From NCBI RefSeq assembly GCF_015674855.1, contig NZ_JADMLG010000013.1:177129-241128 (forward strand): a stretch of 64,000 nucleotides of DNA, in the 5' to 3' direction. The stretch is from Nocardia bovistercoris (GTDB taxonomy: Bacteria; Actinomycetota; Actinomycetes; Mycobacteriales; Mycobacteriaceae). Below the pieces are notes generated by a model. The model was not told the DNA's origin, searched no databases, and worked only from the letters and a program-made list of their open reading frames with translations. This document shows positions 16,040-25,600 of the stretch, piece after piece (within the stretch, counting starts at the first letter, position 1; every line of letters begins with the position of its first letter). The position numbers were made by a program, and so were the translations under genes.

Positions 16040-17565
16040 TCGAGATGACACTGCGGGAGATCGCGGACGTCGTCGGCGGCACGCTGCACGACGTACCCGA
16101 CCCGGAGGTACGGGTGACCGGTTCGGTCGAATTCGATTCGCGGCGCGTCGGTCCCGGTGGCTTGTTTCTCGCGCTGCCCGGCGAACGCGCGGACGGTCAC
16201 GATTTCGCCGATGGCGCGATCGCCTCGGGCGCGGTCGCGGTGCTCGCCGCGCGACCGGTTGGTGTTCCCGCCGTCGTGGTGGCTCCGAAACCGGGCACGG
16301 TGCCCGCGAGTTCGGTGGCGCTGGCCGGTGATTCGGACGGTTCCGGCGCGGCGGTGCTCGCCGCGCTGGCCGCACTCGCACGGGTGAGCGTGGAACGGCT
16401 CTCGCGCCCGCGCGCCGACGGTGGTCCCGGACTGACCGTCGTCGGGGTCACCGGCTCGTCCGGGAAGACCTCGACCAAGGATCTGCTGGCCGCGGTGCTC
16501 GAGCCGCTCGGCCCGGTGGTGGCGCCGCCCGGTTCCTTCAACAACGAACTCGGCCACCCGTGGACGGCGTTGCGCGCCGACGAAGCGACCCGCTTCCTCG
16601 TGCTCGAGCTGTCCGCGCGCGGGCCGGGGCATATCGCCGCGCTGGCCGAGATCGCCCCGCCCGCGATCGGCGTCGTTCTCAACGTCGGCACCGCGCATCT
16701 CGGCGAATTCGGCAGTCGCGAGGCCATCGCGAAGACCAAGGGCGAACTGGTGGAAGCGCTGCCCACCGCGGGCGTCGCCGTCCTGAACGCCGACGACCCC
16801 CAGGTCGCCGCGATGGCTTCGCGCACCGCGGCGCGGGTGGTCACCGTCGGCTGCGCCGCGAGCGCGGAGATCCGCGCCACCGATATCACCCTCGACGATC
16901 GCGCGCGCGCCGCGTTCACCATGCACACCACGAGCGGATCGGTCGAGGTGCGGCTCGCCGTGCACGGGGAACACCAGGTCGGCAACGCGCTGTCGGCGGC
17001 GGCGGTCGCGCTGGCCTGCGGCGCCGAACTCGACTCGGTCGCCGCGTCGCTGTCGGGCGCGACGGCTGCCTCCGCGCGCCGGATGGACGTGCGAACCACC
17101 GACGACGGCGTCACCGTCGTCAACGACTCCTACAACGCCAATCCCGATTCGGTGCGCGCCGCCCTCAAGGCGCTGGTGACCATGTCGAAGTCGGGCGACG
17201 CGGCGCGCCGCAGCTGGGCGGTGCTGGGTGAGATGGCCGAACTCGGCGCGGAATCGGTGCTCGAACACGATCGCATCGGCAGGCTCGCGGTGCGTCTCGA
17301 TGTCGACCGCCTGGTCGTGGTCGGCGACGGGAGACCGTCCCGCGCGATGCACCAGGGCGCGGTGATGGAAGGCTCATGGGGCGAGGAGTCGATCCTCGTC
17401 CCGGATATCGGCGCGGCCATCGCGCTGCTCGACGCCGACGTCGAGGCCGGTGACGTGGTGCTGGTCAAGGCATCGCAGTCGGTCGGCCTGTGGGCGGTCG
17501 CCGAGCATCTGACGAGCCGGGAACGTGCGGACGATCGCCGGGGCAGCACGGAGGCAGCGCAGTGA
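16036..17565 (+). CDS. murF: UDP-MurNAc-tripeptide-D-Ala-D-Ala ligase MurF
   Basis: A 509-residue Mur ligase completing the UDP-MurNAc pentapeptide by adding D-Ala-D-Ala. It has the N-terminal uridine-binding domain (DSRRVGPGGLFLALPGE), the ATP loop GVTGSSGKTSTKDLL near residue 140, and the C-terminal NDSYNANPDS block. The ATG at 16036 opens exactly at the family start (MIEMTLREIA); the upstream open frame is unlike MurF. Its stop overlaps the GTG of mraY (GTGA). Confidence 0.96.
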   Translation: MIEMTLREIADVVGGTLHDVPDPEVRVTGSVEFDSRRVGPGGLFLALPGERADGHDFADGAIASGAVAVLAARPVGVPAVVVAPKPGTVPASSVALAGDSDGSGAAVLAALAALARVSVERLSRPRADGGPGLTVVGVTGSSGKTSTKDLLAAVLEPLGPVVAPPGSFNNELGHPWTALRADEATRFLVLELSARGPGHIAALAEIAPPAIGVVLNVGTAHLGEFGSREAIAKTKGELVEALPTAGVAVLNADDPQVAAMASRTAARVVTVGCAASAEIRATDITLDDRARAAFTMHTTSGSVEVRLAVHGEHQVGNALSAAAVALACGAELDSVAASLSGATAASARRMDVRTTDDGVTVVNDSYNANPDSVRAALKALVTMSKSGDAARRSWAVLGEMAELGAESVLEHDRIGRLAVRLDVDRLVVVGDGRPSRAMHQGAVMEGSWGEESILVPDIGAAIALLDADVEAGDVVLVKASQSVGLWAVAEHLTSRERADDRRGSTEAAQ

Positions 17566-18638
17566 GACAGATCCTATTCTCGGCGGCCATCGCCTTGGCG
17601 GTGTCCATCCTGCTGACCCCGCTATTGATCCGCTTCTTCGCCAGGCAGGGTTTCGGGCAGGAGATCCGGGTCGACGGCCCGGCCAGCCACCAGGCCAAAC
17701 GCGGCACCCCGACGATGGGTGGCGTCGCCATCCTGATCGGCATGTGGGCCGGATATCTCGGCTCGCACCTGATCGGCGTCGGCTACGACGCGGAGGGACC
17801 GACGGCGTCCGGGCTGCTCGTGCTCGGGCTCACTACCGCGCTCGGCGTGGTCGGCTTCATCGACGACTTCATCAAGATCCGCAAGGGCCGCAACCTCGGG
17901 CTGACCGCGGCGGGCAAGTACATCGGACAGCTCACCGCAGCCGTCGTCTTCGGCGTGCTGGCGCTGCAGTTCCGCAACGACTACGGACTGACCCCGGCCA
18001 GCAAGCACATCTCCTATGTCCGCGACATCACGACGGTGTCGATGGGCGTGATCTTCTTCCTGCTGTTCGTGAGCCTGATCGTGGTCGGCACCTCGAACGC
18101 GGTGAACCTCACCGACGGTCTGGACGGTCTGGCCGCAGGCTCGATGAGCCTGGTGATGGGCGGCTACGTCATCATCACGTTCTGGCAGTATTACCACGCC
18201 TGCGCCACCAAACCCGAGGCCGGTTGCTACAACGTGCGCGATCCGCTCGACCTGGCGCTGGTCGCCGCCGCGGGCGCCGCCGCGTGTATCGGCTTCCTGT
18301 GGTGGAATGCCGCGCCCGCCAAGATCTTCATGGGCGACACCGGATCGCTGGCGCTCGGCGGTCTGCTCGCGGGCATGGCCATCACCACCCGCACCGAACT
18401 GCTGATGGTCGTGCTCGCGGCGCTGTTCGTCGCCGAGACGCTGTCGGTGATCCTGCAGGTCGCGGTCTACCGCACCACCAGGAATCGATTGTTCAAGATG
18501 GCGCCGTTCCACCATCACTTCGAACTCAGCAAGTGGGCGGAGACGACGGTCATCATCAGGTTCTGGCTGCTGGCGGGCATGGCATCGGCGGTCGGGCTCG
18601 GTTTGTTCTACAGCGAATATCTCTCCGCGGTCGGGTGA
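17562..18638 (+). CDS. mraY: Phospho-MurNAc-pentapeptide transferase MraY
   Basis: A 358-residue polytopic membrane enzyme (about 10 helices) that transfers phospho-MurNAc-pentapeptide to undecaprenyl phosphate, making lipid I. Family motifs are present: the DD pair in GFIDDFIKI, NLTDGLDGLAAG, and the HHHFEL loop. The GTG at 17562 overlaps the murF stop and begins directly before the first helix; the stop overlaps the GTG of murD, so translation is coupled on both sides. Confidence 0.96.
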   Translation: MRQILFSAAIALAVSILLTPLLIRFFARQGFGQEIRVDGPASHQAKRGTPTMGGVAILIGMWAGYLGSHLIGVGYDAEGPTASGLLVLGLTTALGVVGFIDDFIKIRKGRNLGLTAAGKYIGQLTAAVVFGVLALQFRNDYGLTPASKHISYVRDITTVSMGVIFFLLFVSLIVVGTSNAVNLTDGLDGLAAGSMSLVMGGYVIITFWQYYHACATKPEAGCYNVRDPLDLALVAAAGAAACIGFLWWNAAPAKIFMGDTGSLALGGLLAGMAITTRTELLMVVLAALFVAETLSVILQVAVYRTTRNRLFKMAPFHHHFELSKWAETTVIIRFWLLAGMASAVGLGLFYSEYLSAVG

Positions 18639-20152
18639 CAGAAGAAGCGATGGTCGAACATACTCCGCGGGCCCTGCGATCTCCGGGCCCCATGCTCGAA
18701 TTCCTGCGTGGCCGTGACGTTCTCGTCGCGGGCTGGGGCGTCTCAGGGCGCTCGCTGATCGAGCCGCTGCGCGATATCGGCGCCAATCCGGTGGTCACCG
18801 ACGCGGGCGCGAAGGCGCTGGCCGAGGCCGCCGAATTGGGGCTCGAGGTCGCCACCTGCGCGCAGTTGGAGGTGGGCGCCTCCGACGATCCGGCCGGGCT
18901 CGGGCGATTCGCGCTGGTCATCACCAGTCCCGGTTGGCGACCCGACTCCCCGGTGCTGGCCGCCGCGGTGACCGAGGGCATCCCGGTCTGGGGCGATGTC
19001 GAATTCGCCTGGTGGGTCGACCAGGCCAGGATCTACGGACCCGTGCGCAAATGGCTGGTGGTGACCGGGACCAACGGCAAGACCACAACCACCCAGATGA
19101 CCCACGCGATCCTGCGCGCCGCGGGCATCGCCAGCGTGGCCTGCGGCAATATCGGCCTGCCGATCCTGGACGCGCTGCGCCGCAATCCCGGCCCGCAGGT
19201 GCTCGCGGTCGAACTGTCCTCGTTCCAGCTGCACTGGGCGCCGTCGGTGCGCCCCGAGGCGGGCGTCGTGCTCAATGTCGCCGAGGACCACCTGGACTGG
19301 CACGGCGGACTCGACGCCTACGCCGCCGCGAAGGCGCGCGCGCTGTTCGGGCGCGTCGGCGTGGTCGGACTCGACGATCCGGTGGCGGCCTCGCTGGCGC
19401 GCCGGGCCAAGGCGCGTCGGGTCATCGGATTCCGCGTCGGGGTGCCCGCCGACGGTGAACTCGGCGTGGTCGACGGCAAACTGCTCGACCGTGCCTTCAC
19501 CAAGGCCGCGATCCTGGCCGAGGTCGGCGACATCAGCCCGCCGGGACCGGCCGGTGTCGCGGACGCGCTCGCCGCGTCCGCGCTGACCAGGGCCATCGAC
19601 GTGGCGCCGCAGTTCGTGCGTGAAGGTCTGATGGAGCACAAGGTCGGGCCGCACCGGTCGGCCTTCGTCGGCGAGGTCGGCGGCGTCGAATTCGTCGACG
19701 ATTCCAAGGCGACCAACCCGCACGCGGCGCGCTCCTCGATCCTGGCGCACCCGCAGGTGGTCTGGATCGCGGGCGGCCAGCTCAAGGGCGCGAGCGTCGA
19801 GGATCTGGTGGAGGAGGTCGCCGAGCGGCTCGTCGGCGCGGTCCTCATCGGGGCCGACGCACCGGTGATCGCGGCCGCGTTGGCGCGACACGCGCCCGAA
19901 GTCCCGGTCGTCGAGGTGCGCTCGGGGGACGATGCTCTGGTGCGCGATGACCCGGCGAGTGCGGAGAAGGCCGACGCGGTGATGGCGCAGGCGGTGCGTA
20001 CGGCGGCCGCGTTGGCGAGCCGCGGCGACACCGTGCTGCTTGCGCCCGCCGCCGCATCCCTTGACATGTTCACCGATTACACCCACCGCGGACGCAGTTT
20101 CGCCGACGCGGTGCACGCGCTGGAAGACGGTGACATCGGGCGGCACCTATGA
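18635..20152 (+). CDS. murD: UDP-MurNAc-L-alanine:D-glutamate ligase MurD
   Basis: A 505-residue Mur ligase. An N-terminal Rossmann-like domain (VLVAGWGVSGRSL) is followed by the ATP loop VTGTNGKTTTTQM (about residue 145) and the C-terminal DSKATNPHA and LLAPAAASLDMF blocks. It adds D-glutamate to UDP-MurNAc-L-Ala. GTG at 18635 overlaps the mraY stop; the stop overlaps the ATG of ftsW. Its frame stays open across mraY, but that upstream portion is a shadow. Confidence 0.96.
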   Translation: MTEEAMVEHTPRALRSPGPMLEFLRGRDVLVAGWGVSGRSLIEPLRDIGANPVVTDAGAKALAEAAELGLEVATCAQLEVGASDDPAGLGRFALVITSPGWRPDSPVLAAAVTEGIPVWGDVEFAWWVDQARIYGPVRKWLVVTGTNGKTTTTQMTHAILRAAGIASVACGNIGLPILDALRRNPGPQVLAVELSSFQLHWAPSVRPEAGVVLNVAEDHLDWHGGLDAYAAAKARALFGRVGVVGLDDPVAASLARRAKARRVIGFRVGVPADGELGVVDGKLLDRAFTKAAILAEVGDISPPGPAGVADALAASALTRAIDVAPQFVREGLMEHKVGPHRSAFVGEVGGVEFVDDSKATNPHAARSSILAHPQVVWIAGGQLKGASVEDLVEEVAERLVGAVLIGADAPVIAAALARHAPEVPVVEVRSGDDALVRDDPASAEKADAVMAQAVRTAAALASRGDTVLLAPAAASLDMFTDYTHRGRSFADAVHALEDGDIGRHL

Positions 20153-21648
20153 CGGAGACGACGCGACGGGGCCGGGCGGCGGGCGGTAAGCCCACGCCCG
20201 ACAAGGCCGCAGGGGTTACGGGGGCCGCGCGCTTCGGCGCCTGGCTGGCCCGCCCGCTCGCGTCGTTCCACCTGGTGGTCACCATCGCGATCCTGCTCAC
20301 CGTGCTCGGATTGGTGATGGTGCTCTCGGCTTCCAGCGTCGAGTCCTATGCCTCCGACGGTTCGGCCTATTCGCTGTTCATCCAGCAGGCCATGTTCGCG
20401 GGCATCGGCTGCGTGCTGTTCTACCTGGCGCTGCGGATTCCGATGAAACGGCTGCGGCAGTGGTCGTTCCCGCTGTTCGCGGCCTCGGTGCTGTTGCTGC
20501 TGCTCGTGCTCATCCCCGGTATCGGCGCCGAGGTGCAGGGCGCGCGACGCTGGTTCGTACTCGGGCCGATCTCCATCCAGCCGTCGGAGATCGTGAAGGT
20601 CACGCTGGTGGTGTGGGGTGCGCATCTGCTGGCCTCGCGGCGCTCGGAACACGCGAGCCTCAAGGACATCCTGGTTCCGCTGGTGCCATCGGGTCTGCTG
20701 GTGTGCCTGCTCGTGGTGCTGCAACCGAATCTGTCCACCACCATCGCGCTCGGTATCGTGCTCGCGGCGCTGCTGTGGTTCGGCGGGCTGCCGGTGCGCC
20801 TTTTCGTCACGATCGCGATCTCGGGTGTGATCGCCGCGGCGGTGCTCGCGCTGTCGGCCGGTTACCGCTCCGATCGCATGCGGGCGTTCTTCAGTCCGGG
20901 CGACGACCCGCAGGGCATCGGATACCAGGCCCGCCAGGCGCTGTACTCGCTGGCCGACGGCGGCATCTGGGGTCGCGGACTCGGCCAGAGCCGGGCCAAG
21001 TGGAGCTATCTGCCCAACTCGCACAACGACTTCATCTTCGCCATCATCGGCGAGGAACTCGGCTTCCTCGGCTGCGCGCTGGTACTCGGCCTCTTCGCGC
21101 TGTTCGTCTACACCGGGCTGCGCATCGCGGCCCGCTCGGTCGACCCGTTCCTGCGCCTGCTCACCGCGACCGCGACCACCTGGATCACCGCGCAGGCGCT
21201 GATCAACATCGGCTACGTGGTCGGCTTGCTTCCGGTCACCGGACTACAGTTGCCGCTGGTGTCCGCGGGCGGTTCGTCGCTGGCGATCACCCTGTTCATG
21301 TTCGGCATCATCGCCAACGCGGCCAGGCACGAACCCGAGGCGGTGGCGGCGTTGCACGCGGGACAGGACGGCCGGGTCAGCAGGCTGCTGAGACTGCCCA
21401 AGCCCGAGGTGTATTCGCCCGCGAAGGCGGAGTCGGCGAGGGCGAGGCGCGCGGCCGCGCAAGGTTCGCGTGGCGGCGCGCCGCGCCAGGGCGGGCAGGG
21501 GCGCAAGCCGTCGGAGCCGCGCCGCACGACCGAACGGCAACGCCGCCGCTCCGCCGAGAGCCGAGGCACCAGCTCCCTGCGCGCCACCCGCGCCTGGGAG
21601 CCGACATATCCGATGCCACATGCGAGAGAACGGGGTAGATCCAGGTGA
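20149..21648 (+). CDS. ftsW: SEDS-family glycosyltransferase FtsW
   Basis: A 499-residue polytopic membrane protein with about ten helices, a 40-residue cytoplasmic N-terminus and a basic arginine/serine-rich C-terminal tail of about 95 residues. SEDS features are visible: GAEVQGARRWF, QPSEIVKV, the GxGxGQS region (GIWGRGLGQSRAKW), then LPNSHNDFIFAIIGEELGF. FtsW polymerises lipid II at the septum with PbpB. ATG overlaps the murD stop (ATGA). Cytoplasmic tails of this kind occur in mycobacterial FtsW, where they contact FtsZ. Confidence 0.95.
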   Translation: MTETTRRGRAAGGKPTPDKAAGVTGAARFGAWLARPLASFHLVVTIAILLTVLGLVMVLSASSVESYASDGSAYSLFIQQAMFAGIGCVLFYLALRIPMKRLRQWSFPLFAASVLLLLLVLIPGIGAEVQGARRWFVLGPISIQPSEIVKVTLVVWGAHLLASRRSEHASLKDILVPLVPSGLLVCLLVVLQPNLSTTIALGIVLAALLWFGGLPVRLFVTIAISGVIAAAVLALSAGYRSDRMRAFFSPGDDPQGIGYQARQALYSLADGGIWGRGLGQSRAKWSYLPNSHNDFIFAIIGEELGFLGCALVLGLFALFVYTGLRIAARSVDPFLRLLTATATTWITAQALINIGYVVGLLPVTGLQLPLVSAGGSSLAITLFMFGIIANAARHEPEAVAALHAGQDGRVSRLLRLPKPEVYSPAKAESARARRAAAQGSRGGAPRQGGQGRKPSEPRRTTERQRRRSAESRGTSSLRATRAWEPTYPMPHARERGRSR

Positions 21649-22769
21649 GTGACGTGCGGTCCGGGCTTTCGGTGATCGTCGCGGGCGGTGGTACCGCGGG
21701 ACATATCGAGCCCGCCCTCGCCGTCGCGGACGCGCTGCGCCGACTCGACGACTCGATCCGGGTGACCGCGCTCGGCACCGAACGCGGACTGGAGACGACG
21801 CTGATTCCCGAGCGCGGCTATCCGCTGAAACTGATTCCCCCGGTGCCGTTGCCGCGCAAGCCGAGCGCCGACCTGCTGCGCCTGCCGGGCCGGGTCCGCG
21901 CCTCGGTGGCGCGCACCCGCGAGATCATCGAGGCCGAACGCGCGGATCTGATCATCGGATTCGGCGGTTACGTCGCGCTGCCCGCCTATCTGGCCGCAGG
22001 CCGCGGCGTGCTGCGGCGTGGACGGGCGGTGCCGTTGATCGTGCACGAGGCCAACGCCAAAGCCGGTATCGCGAACAAGGTCGGCGCGCGCCGCGCGGCC
22101 CGCGTGCTCGCCGCCGTGCCGGATTCCGGACTCGCGCGCGCCGAGGTGGTCGGCATCCCGGTGCGCGCGGCCATCACCGACCTCGACCGGGTCGCGTTGC
22201 GCTCCGAGGCGCGCGCGCATTTCGGCCTCCCGGCCGTTGGCACCGTGCTGCTGGTGTTCGGCGGGTCCCAGGGCGCGCGCACCTTGAACGAGGCGGTGTC
22301 GGGGGCCGCGCCGCAGTTGGCGGCGGCGGGCATCTCGGTGCTGCACGCGCACGGCCCGAAGAACACGCTTTCGCTGCCCGAGACCGGCGACGGCGGTCGC
22401 TACGTCGCGGTGCCGTACCTGTCCAGGATGGATCTGGCCTACGCCGCCGCCGACGCCGTGGTGTGCCGCTCGGGGGCGATGACGGTGGCCGAGGTGTCCG
22501 CGGTCGGCCTGCCCGCCTTCTACGTGCCGCTGCCGCACGGCAACGGCGAACAGGAACTGAATGCGAGACCGGTGGTCGGCAAGGGTGGTGGCAGAATCGT
22601 CCCCGATTCGGAACTGACCCCGAAATACGTGATCGACGAGGTGATCCCGCTACTCATGGACCCGACCCGGCTGAGCGAGATGTCCCGCGCCGCGGCAGGC
22701 GCCGGACATCGCGACGCCGCGGACACGGTGGCGCGGATCGCGGTGGAGGTAGCTCGCCGTGCCCGATGA
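21645..22769 (+). CDS. murG: Lipid II synthase MurG
   Basis: A 374-residue peripheral GT-B glycosyltransferase that attaches GlcNAc to lipid I. The N-terminal G-loop (VAGGGTAGHIEPALAVADAL) and the second-domain loop (VFGGSQGARTLNEAV) are intact, as is the donor-binding region (GAMTVAEV, then GNGEQELNA). GTG at 21645 overlaps the ftsW stop (GTGA). Its 3' end overlaps murC by 11 bases. Confidence 0.96.
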   Translation: MSDVRSGLSVIVAGGGTAGHIEPALAVADALRRLDDSIRVTALGTERGLETTLIPERGYPLKLIPPVPLPRKPSADLLRLPGRVRASVARTREIIEAERADLIIGFGGYVALPAYLAAGRGVLRRGRAVPLIVHEANAKAGIANKVGARRAARVLAAVPDSGLARAEVVGIPVRAAITDLDRVALRSEARAHFGLPAVGTVLLVFGGSQGARTLNEAVSGAAPQLAAAGISVLHAHGPKNTLSLPETGDGGRYVAVPYLSRMDLAYAAADAVVCRSGAMTVAEVSAVGLPAFYVPLPHGNGEQELNARPVVGKGGGRIVPDSELTPKYVIDEVIPLLMDPTRLSEMSRAAAGAGHRDAADTVARIAVEVARRAR

Positions 22770-24246
22770 TCGTTCGGCGCTGCCCCCCGACCTGGAGCGC
22801 GTGCACATGGTCGGCATCGGCGGCGCTGGTATGTCCGGGATCGCGCGCATCCTGCTCTCCCGCGGCGGCGCGGTCTCCGGGTCCGACGCCAAGGAGAGCC
22901 GCGGCGTGCTCGCCCTGCGCGCACGCGGCGCGCAGGTCCGCATCGGCCACGACGCGAGCGCGCTGGATCTGCTACCGGGCGGCCCGACGGTGGTGGTGAC
23001 CACCTTCGCGGCCATCCCGAAGGACAATCCCGAACTGGTCGAGGCCGCACGGCGCGACATCCCGGTGCTGCTGCGCCCGACCGTGCTCGCCTCGCTCATG
23101 CGCGGGCACCGCAGCCTGCTCGTGTCGGGCACGCACGGCAAGACCTCGACCACCTCGATGCTGATCGTGTCGTTGCAGCACTGCGGATTCGATCCGTCCT
23201 TCGCGGTCGGCGGCGAACTCAACGAGGCTGGCACCAACGCCCACCACGGCACCGGCGGGATCTTCGTGGCCGAGGCCGACGAGAGCGACGGCTCGCTGCT
23301 GCAGTACGACCCCGATGTCGCCGTCGTCACCAATATCGAATCCGACCACCTGGATTTCTTCGGCACCGACGAGGCGTACGTCCAGGTCTTCGACGATTTC
23401 GCCGACCGGCTGGTCGACGGCGGGCTGCTCGTGGTCTGCCTGGACGACCCCGGTTCGCGCGCGCTGGCCGAACGGGTCGGGCCGCGGCTGGCCGAGCGCG
23501 GGGTGCGCGTACTCGGTTACGGCTCCGGCGAACTCGCCGACGCACCGGTCCCGGTCGGGGTGCGGCTGCACAGCTGGGAGCCGCGTGACGTCGGCGGTGT
23601 CGCGCAGTTCCAGCTGAGCGACGAATCCGGCCCTCGGACGCTGCGGCTTTCGGTGCCGGGCAGGCATATGGCCCTCAACGCGCTGGCCGCGCTGCTCGCC
23701 GCCCGCGCCGCGGGCGCCGACCTCGACGAGATCGTGCAGGGGCTGGAGGGTTTCGGCGGCGTGCACCGCCGATTCCAGTTCGTCGGCCGCGAGAACGGCG
23801 TCCGGGTGTTCGACGACTACGCCCACCACCCGACCGAGGTGCGCGCGGTGCTCGGCGCCGCGGTCGAACTGGTGCAGCAGGAGGCGCGCGACGGCGCGCG
23901 GTCGCGGCAGGGCCGGGTGATCGTGGTGTTCCAGCCGCATCTCTACAGTCGCACCGCGACTTTCGCGGCCGAATTCGGCGAGGCGCTGAGCCTGGCCGAC
24001 GAGGTCGTCGTCCTCGACGTCTTCGGTGCGCGCGAGAAGCCGCTGCCCGGCGTGAACGGCGCGCTGGTCGCCCAGAACGTCACCGCGCCGGTGCACTACC
24101 AGCCGGACATGTCGCGGGTCGGTCGCCAGGTCGCTGGGCTCACCATGCCCGGTGACGTGGTGATCACCATGGGTGCGGGCGATGTCACCATGCTGGGCAG
24201 CCAGATTCTCGACGGGCTCCGGGCGCGGCCGCAGTACGGGCGGTGA
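22759..24246 (+). CDS. murC: UDP-MurNAc-L-alanine ligase MurC
   Basis: A 495-residue Mur ligase catalysing the first stem-peptide step. It opens with HMVGIGGAGMSGIARIL, has the ATP loop SGTHGKTSTTSML near residue 125, the EADESDGS block and the C-terminal DDYAHHPTEV and FQPHLYSR motifs. GTG at 22759 overlaps murG by 11 bases; the stop overlaps the GTG of ftsQ. Standing last among the mur ligases of the cluster is normal for actinobacteria. Confidence 0.96.
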   Translation: MPDDRSALPPDLERVHMVGIGGAGMSGIARILLSRGGAVSGSDAKESRGVLALRARGAQVRIGHDASALDLLPGGPTVVVTTFAAIPKDNPELVEAARRDIPVLLRPTVLASLMRGHRSLLVSGTHGKTSTTSMLIVSLQHCGFDPSFAVGGELNEAGTNAHHGTGGIFVAEADESDGSLLQYDPDVAVVTNIESDHLDFFGTDEAYVQVFDDFADRLVDGGLLVVCLDDPGSRALAERVGPRLAERGVRVLGYGSGELADAPVPVGVRLHSWEPRDVGGVAQFQLSDESGPRTLRLSVPGRHMALNALAALLAARAAGADLDEIVQGLEGFGGVHRRFQFVGRENGVRVFDDYAHHPTEVRAVLGAAVELVQQEARDGARSRQGRVIVVFQPHLYSRTATFAAEFGEALSLADEVVVLDVFGAREKPLPGVNGALVAQNVTAPVHYQPDMSRVGRQVAGLTMPGDVVITMGAGDVTMLGSQILDGLRARPQYGR

Positions 24247-25256
24247 GGGTGCCGTCCGGCGAGGGACGATCGCAGTGGCGCGCGGAGATGTCGCGCCGCC
24301 TTCGTTCCGGGGCACGGGGTCGCGGAATCGGCGGGACGTCGGAGCGGGCGGGCGCCGGGGCAGCGGCTCGCACCCGTTCCGGGACACGCGAACGCAGCGG
24401 ATCCGTGGCGTCGGGACGCGTCAGCGCCGGGACGGTGGGACAGCCTCGTCCCGGGGCGCGGGATCGTGTTCGCGCTGAGACCACGGAGCACACGGAGACT
24501 TCAGGGCGCGCCGAGGAGCCGGGCGGCGTGCGTTTCGAGGCCTCGCGGCGCGTCGGCGCGGAGCTGGTGCGGCGCTTGCGATCCGAACGGGTCGGCGGGT
24601 TGCGGCAGCTGCGGCTGTGGGGTTTGCTCGCCGTCGCGTTGCTCACCGTTGCGCTGGTTTCGGCGTGGTTCACCCCGATGCTGTCGGTGCGCACGGTCGA
24701 GATCGACGGTGCGGTGGCGGTGTCGCAGGATCAGGTGCGTGAGCAGTTGCGGGTCGAGTCGGGTCGTTCGATGTTGCGGATCGACACCGTCGAGATGGCG
24801 CGCCGGGTCGCGACACTCCCGAAGGTGCGCACCGCGCGGGTGCAGCGAGTGTTTCCCTCGACGGTGCGGGTGACCGTGGTCGAGCGTGCGCCGCTGCTGT
24901 ATTTCGACAGCCCGCAGGGCGCGCACCTGATGGATGTGGACGGTGTCGAGTACGCCATCGAGGCCGCGCCGATCGGGGTGCCGAAACTGGTCGCCGATCG
25001 GCCCGGCGCGGCCGATCCGGTCACCGTGGCCGCGGTCGCGGTGCTCGCGGTGTTGCCGCCCGCGTTGACGATCCAGGTGGCGCAGGTTCTGGCGCGCACG
25101 GTGTCGGACATCTCGCTGCAGCTCACCGACGGCCGGTCGGTGCTGTGGGGCGGCGCGAACGACGCCGAGCGCAAGGCGCAAGTGGTGTTACCCCTGCTGA
25201 CACGCGAAGGAACAGTGTTCGACGTTTCGAGTCCTAATCTGGTCACGGTAAAGTGA
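24243..25256 (+). CDS. ftsQ: Divisome protein FtsQ
   Basis: A 337-residue bitopic protein: an arginine/glycine-rich cytoplasmic N-terminus of about 120 residues, one membrane helix (about 125-143), then the POTRA domain (SVRTVEIDGAVAVSQDQVRE) and the FtsQ beta domain. It recruits FtsL and FtsB to the septum. The long basic N-terminus is typical of mycobacterial FtsQ. GTG overlaps the murC stop. Downstream, 344 bases carry the ftsZ promoter region. Confidence 0.93.
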   Translation: MRVPSGEGRSQWRAEMSRRLRSGARGRGIGGTSERAGAGAAARTRSGTRERSGSVASGRVSAGTVGQPRPGARDRVRAETTEHTETSGRAEEPGGVRFEASRRVGAELVRRLRSERVGGLRQLRLWGLLAVALLTVALVSAWFTPMLSVRTVEIDGAVAVSQDQVREQLRVESGRSMLRIDTVEMARRVATLPKVRTARVQRVFPSTVRVTVVERAPLLYFDSPQGAHLMDVDGVEYAIEAAPIGVPKLVADRPGAADPVTVAAVAVLAVLPPALTIQVAQVLARTVSDISLQLTDGRSVLWGGANDAERKAQVVLPLLTREGTVFDVSSPNLVTVK

Positions 25257-25600
25257 TCGACACCTATTGCGCCTACGGATCTTTCGATACCGCCGAGTCT
25301 TTTCGGCGTCGCGGAGATGCGCGGGGGCCGGGGGCAACCGTTCACGATACGACGTATCGCGCGGCGAGACGAGAGGGATCACAGAAGATTCTGTCACTCG
25401 TCTCGGCGCGCCTGCGCGCGTATCGCGGCGGCTGCGAATAGCGTTCCGCACCAGTCGGATACTTGACATTACGCTAACCCTATGGTTCAGGTTTAGGGTT
25501 TGCCCGTACGGCGGGACGTGAGGGCAGCGACCGGGCGGCCATGGCGAAATGTCCTGAATCCGAAAACGACAGGCTTTAGATCGAAGGAAGGCGAGAGCCC
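25257..25600 (+). promoter_or_regulatory. ftsZ upstream region with TTGACA box and inverted repeat
   Basis: 344 bases between ftsQ and ftsZ, without a supportable gene. TTGACA at 25463-25468 is a good -35 element; the -10 is less clear. Just after it lies the inverted repeat AACCCT (25476-25481) / AGGGTT (25495-25500) with further partial symmetry between, placed where a regulator would cover the core promoter. The ftsZ ribosome site is GAAGGCGAG, about 8 bases before the ATG. A dedicated ftsZ promoter here agrees with what is known in mycobacteria and corynebacteria. Confidence 0.55.

Noticed and set aside
17525..18634. N-terminal extension of murD across mraY
   Set aside because: The frame is open, but mraY is real there; MurD begins at GTG 18635, overlapping the mraY stop.
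25253..25441. 62-codon frame whose GTG overlaps the ftsQ stop
   Set aside because: It starts like the bridging ORFs but does not reach ftsZ, so there is no second overlap and no homology.
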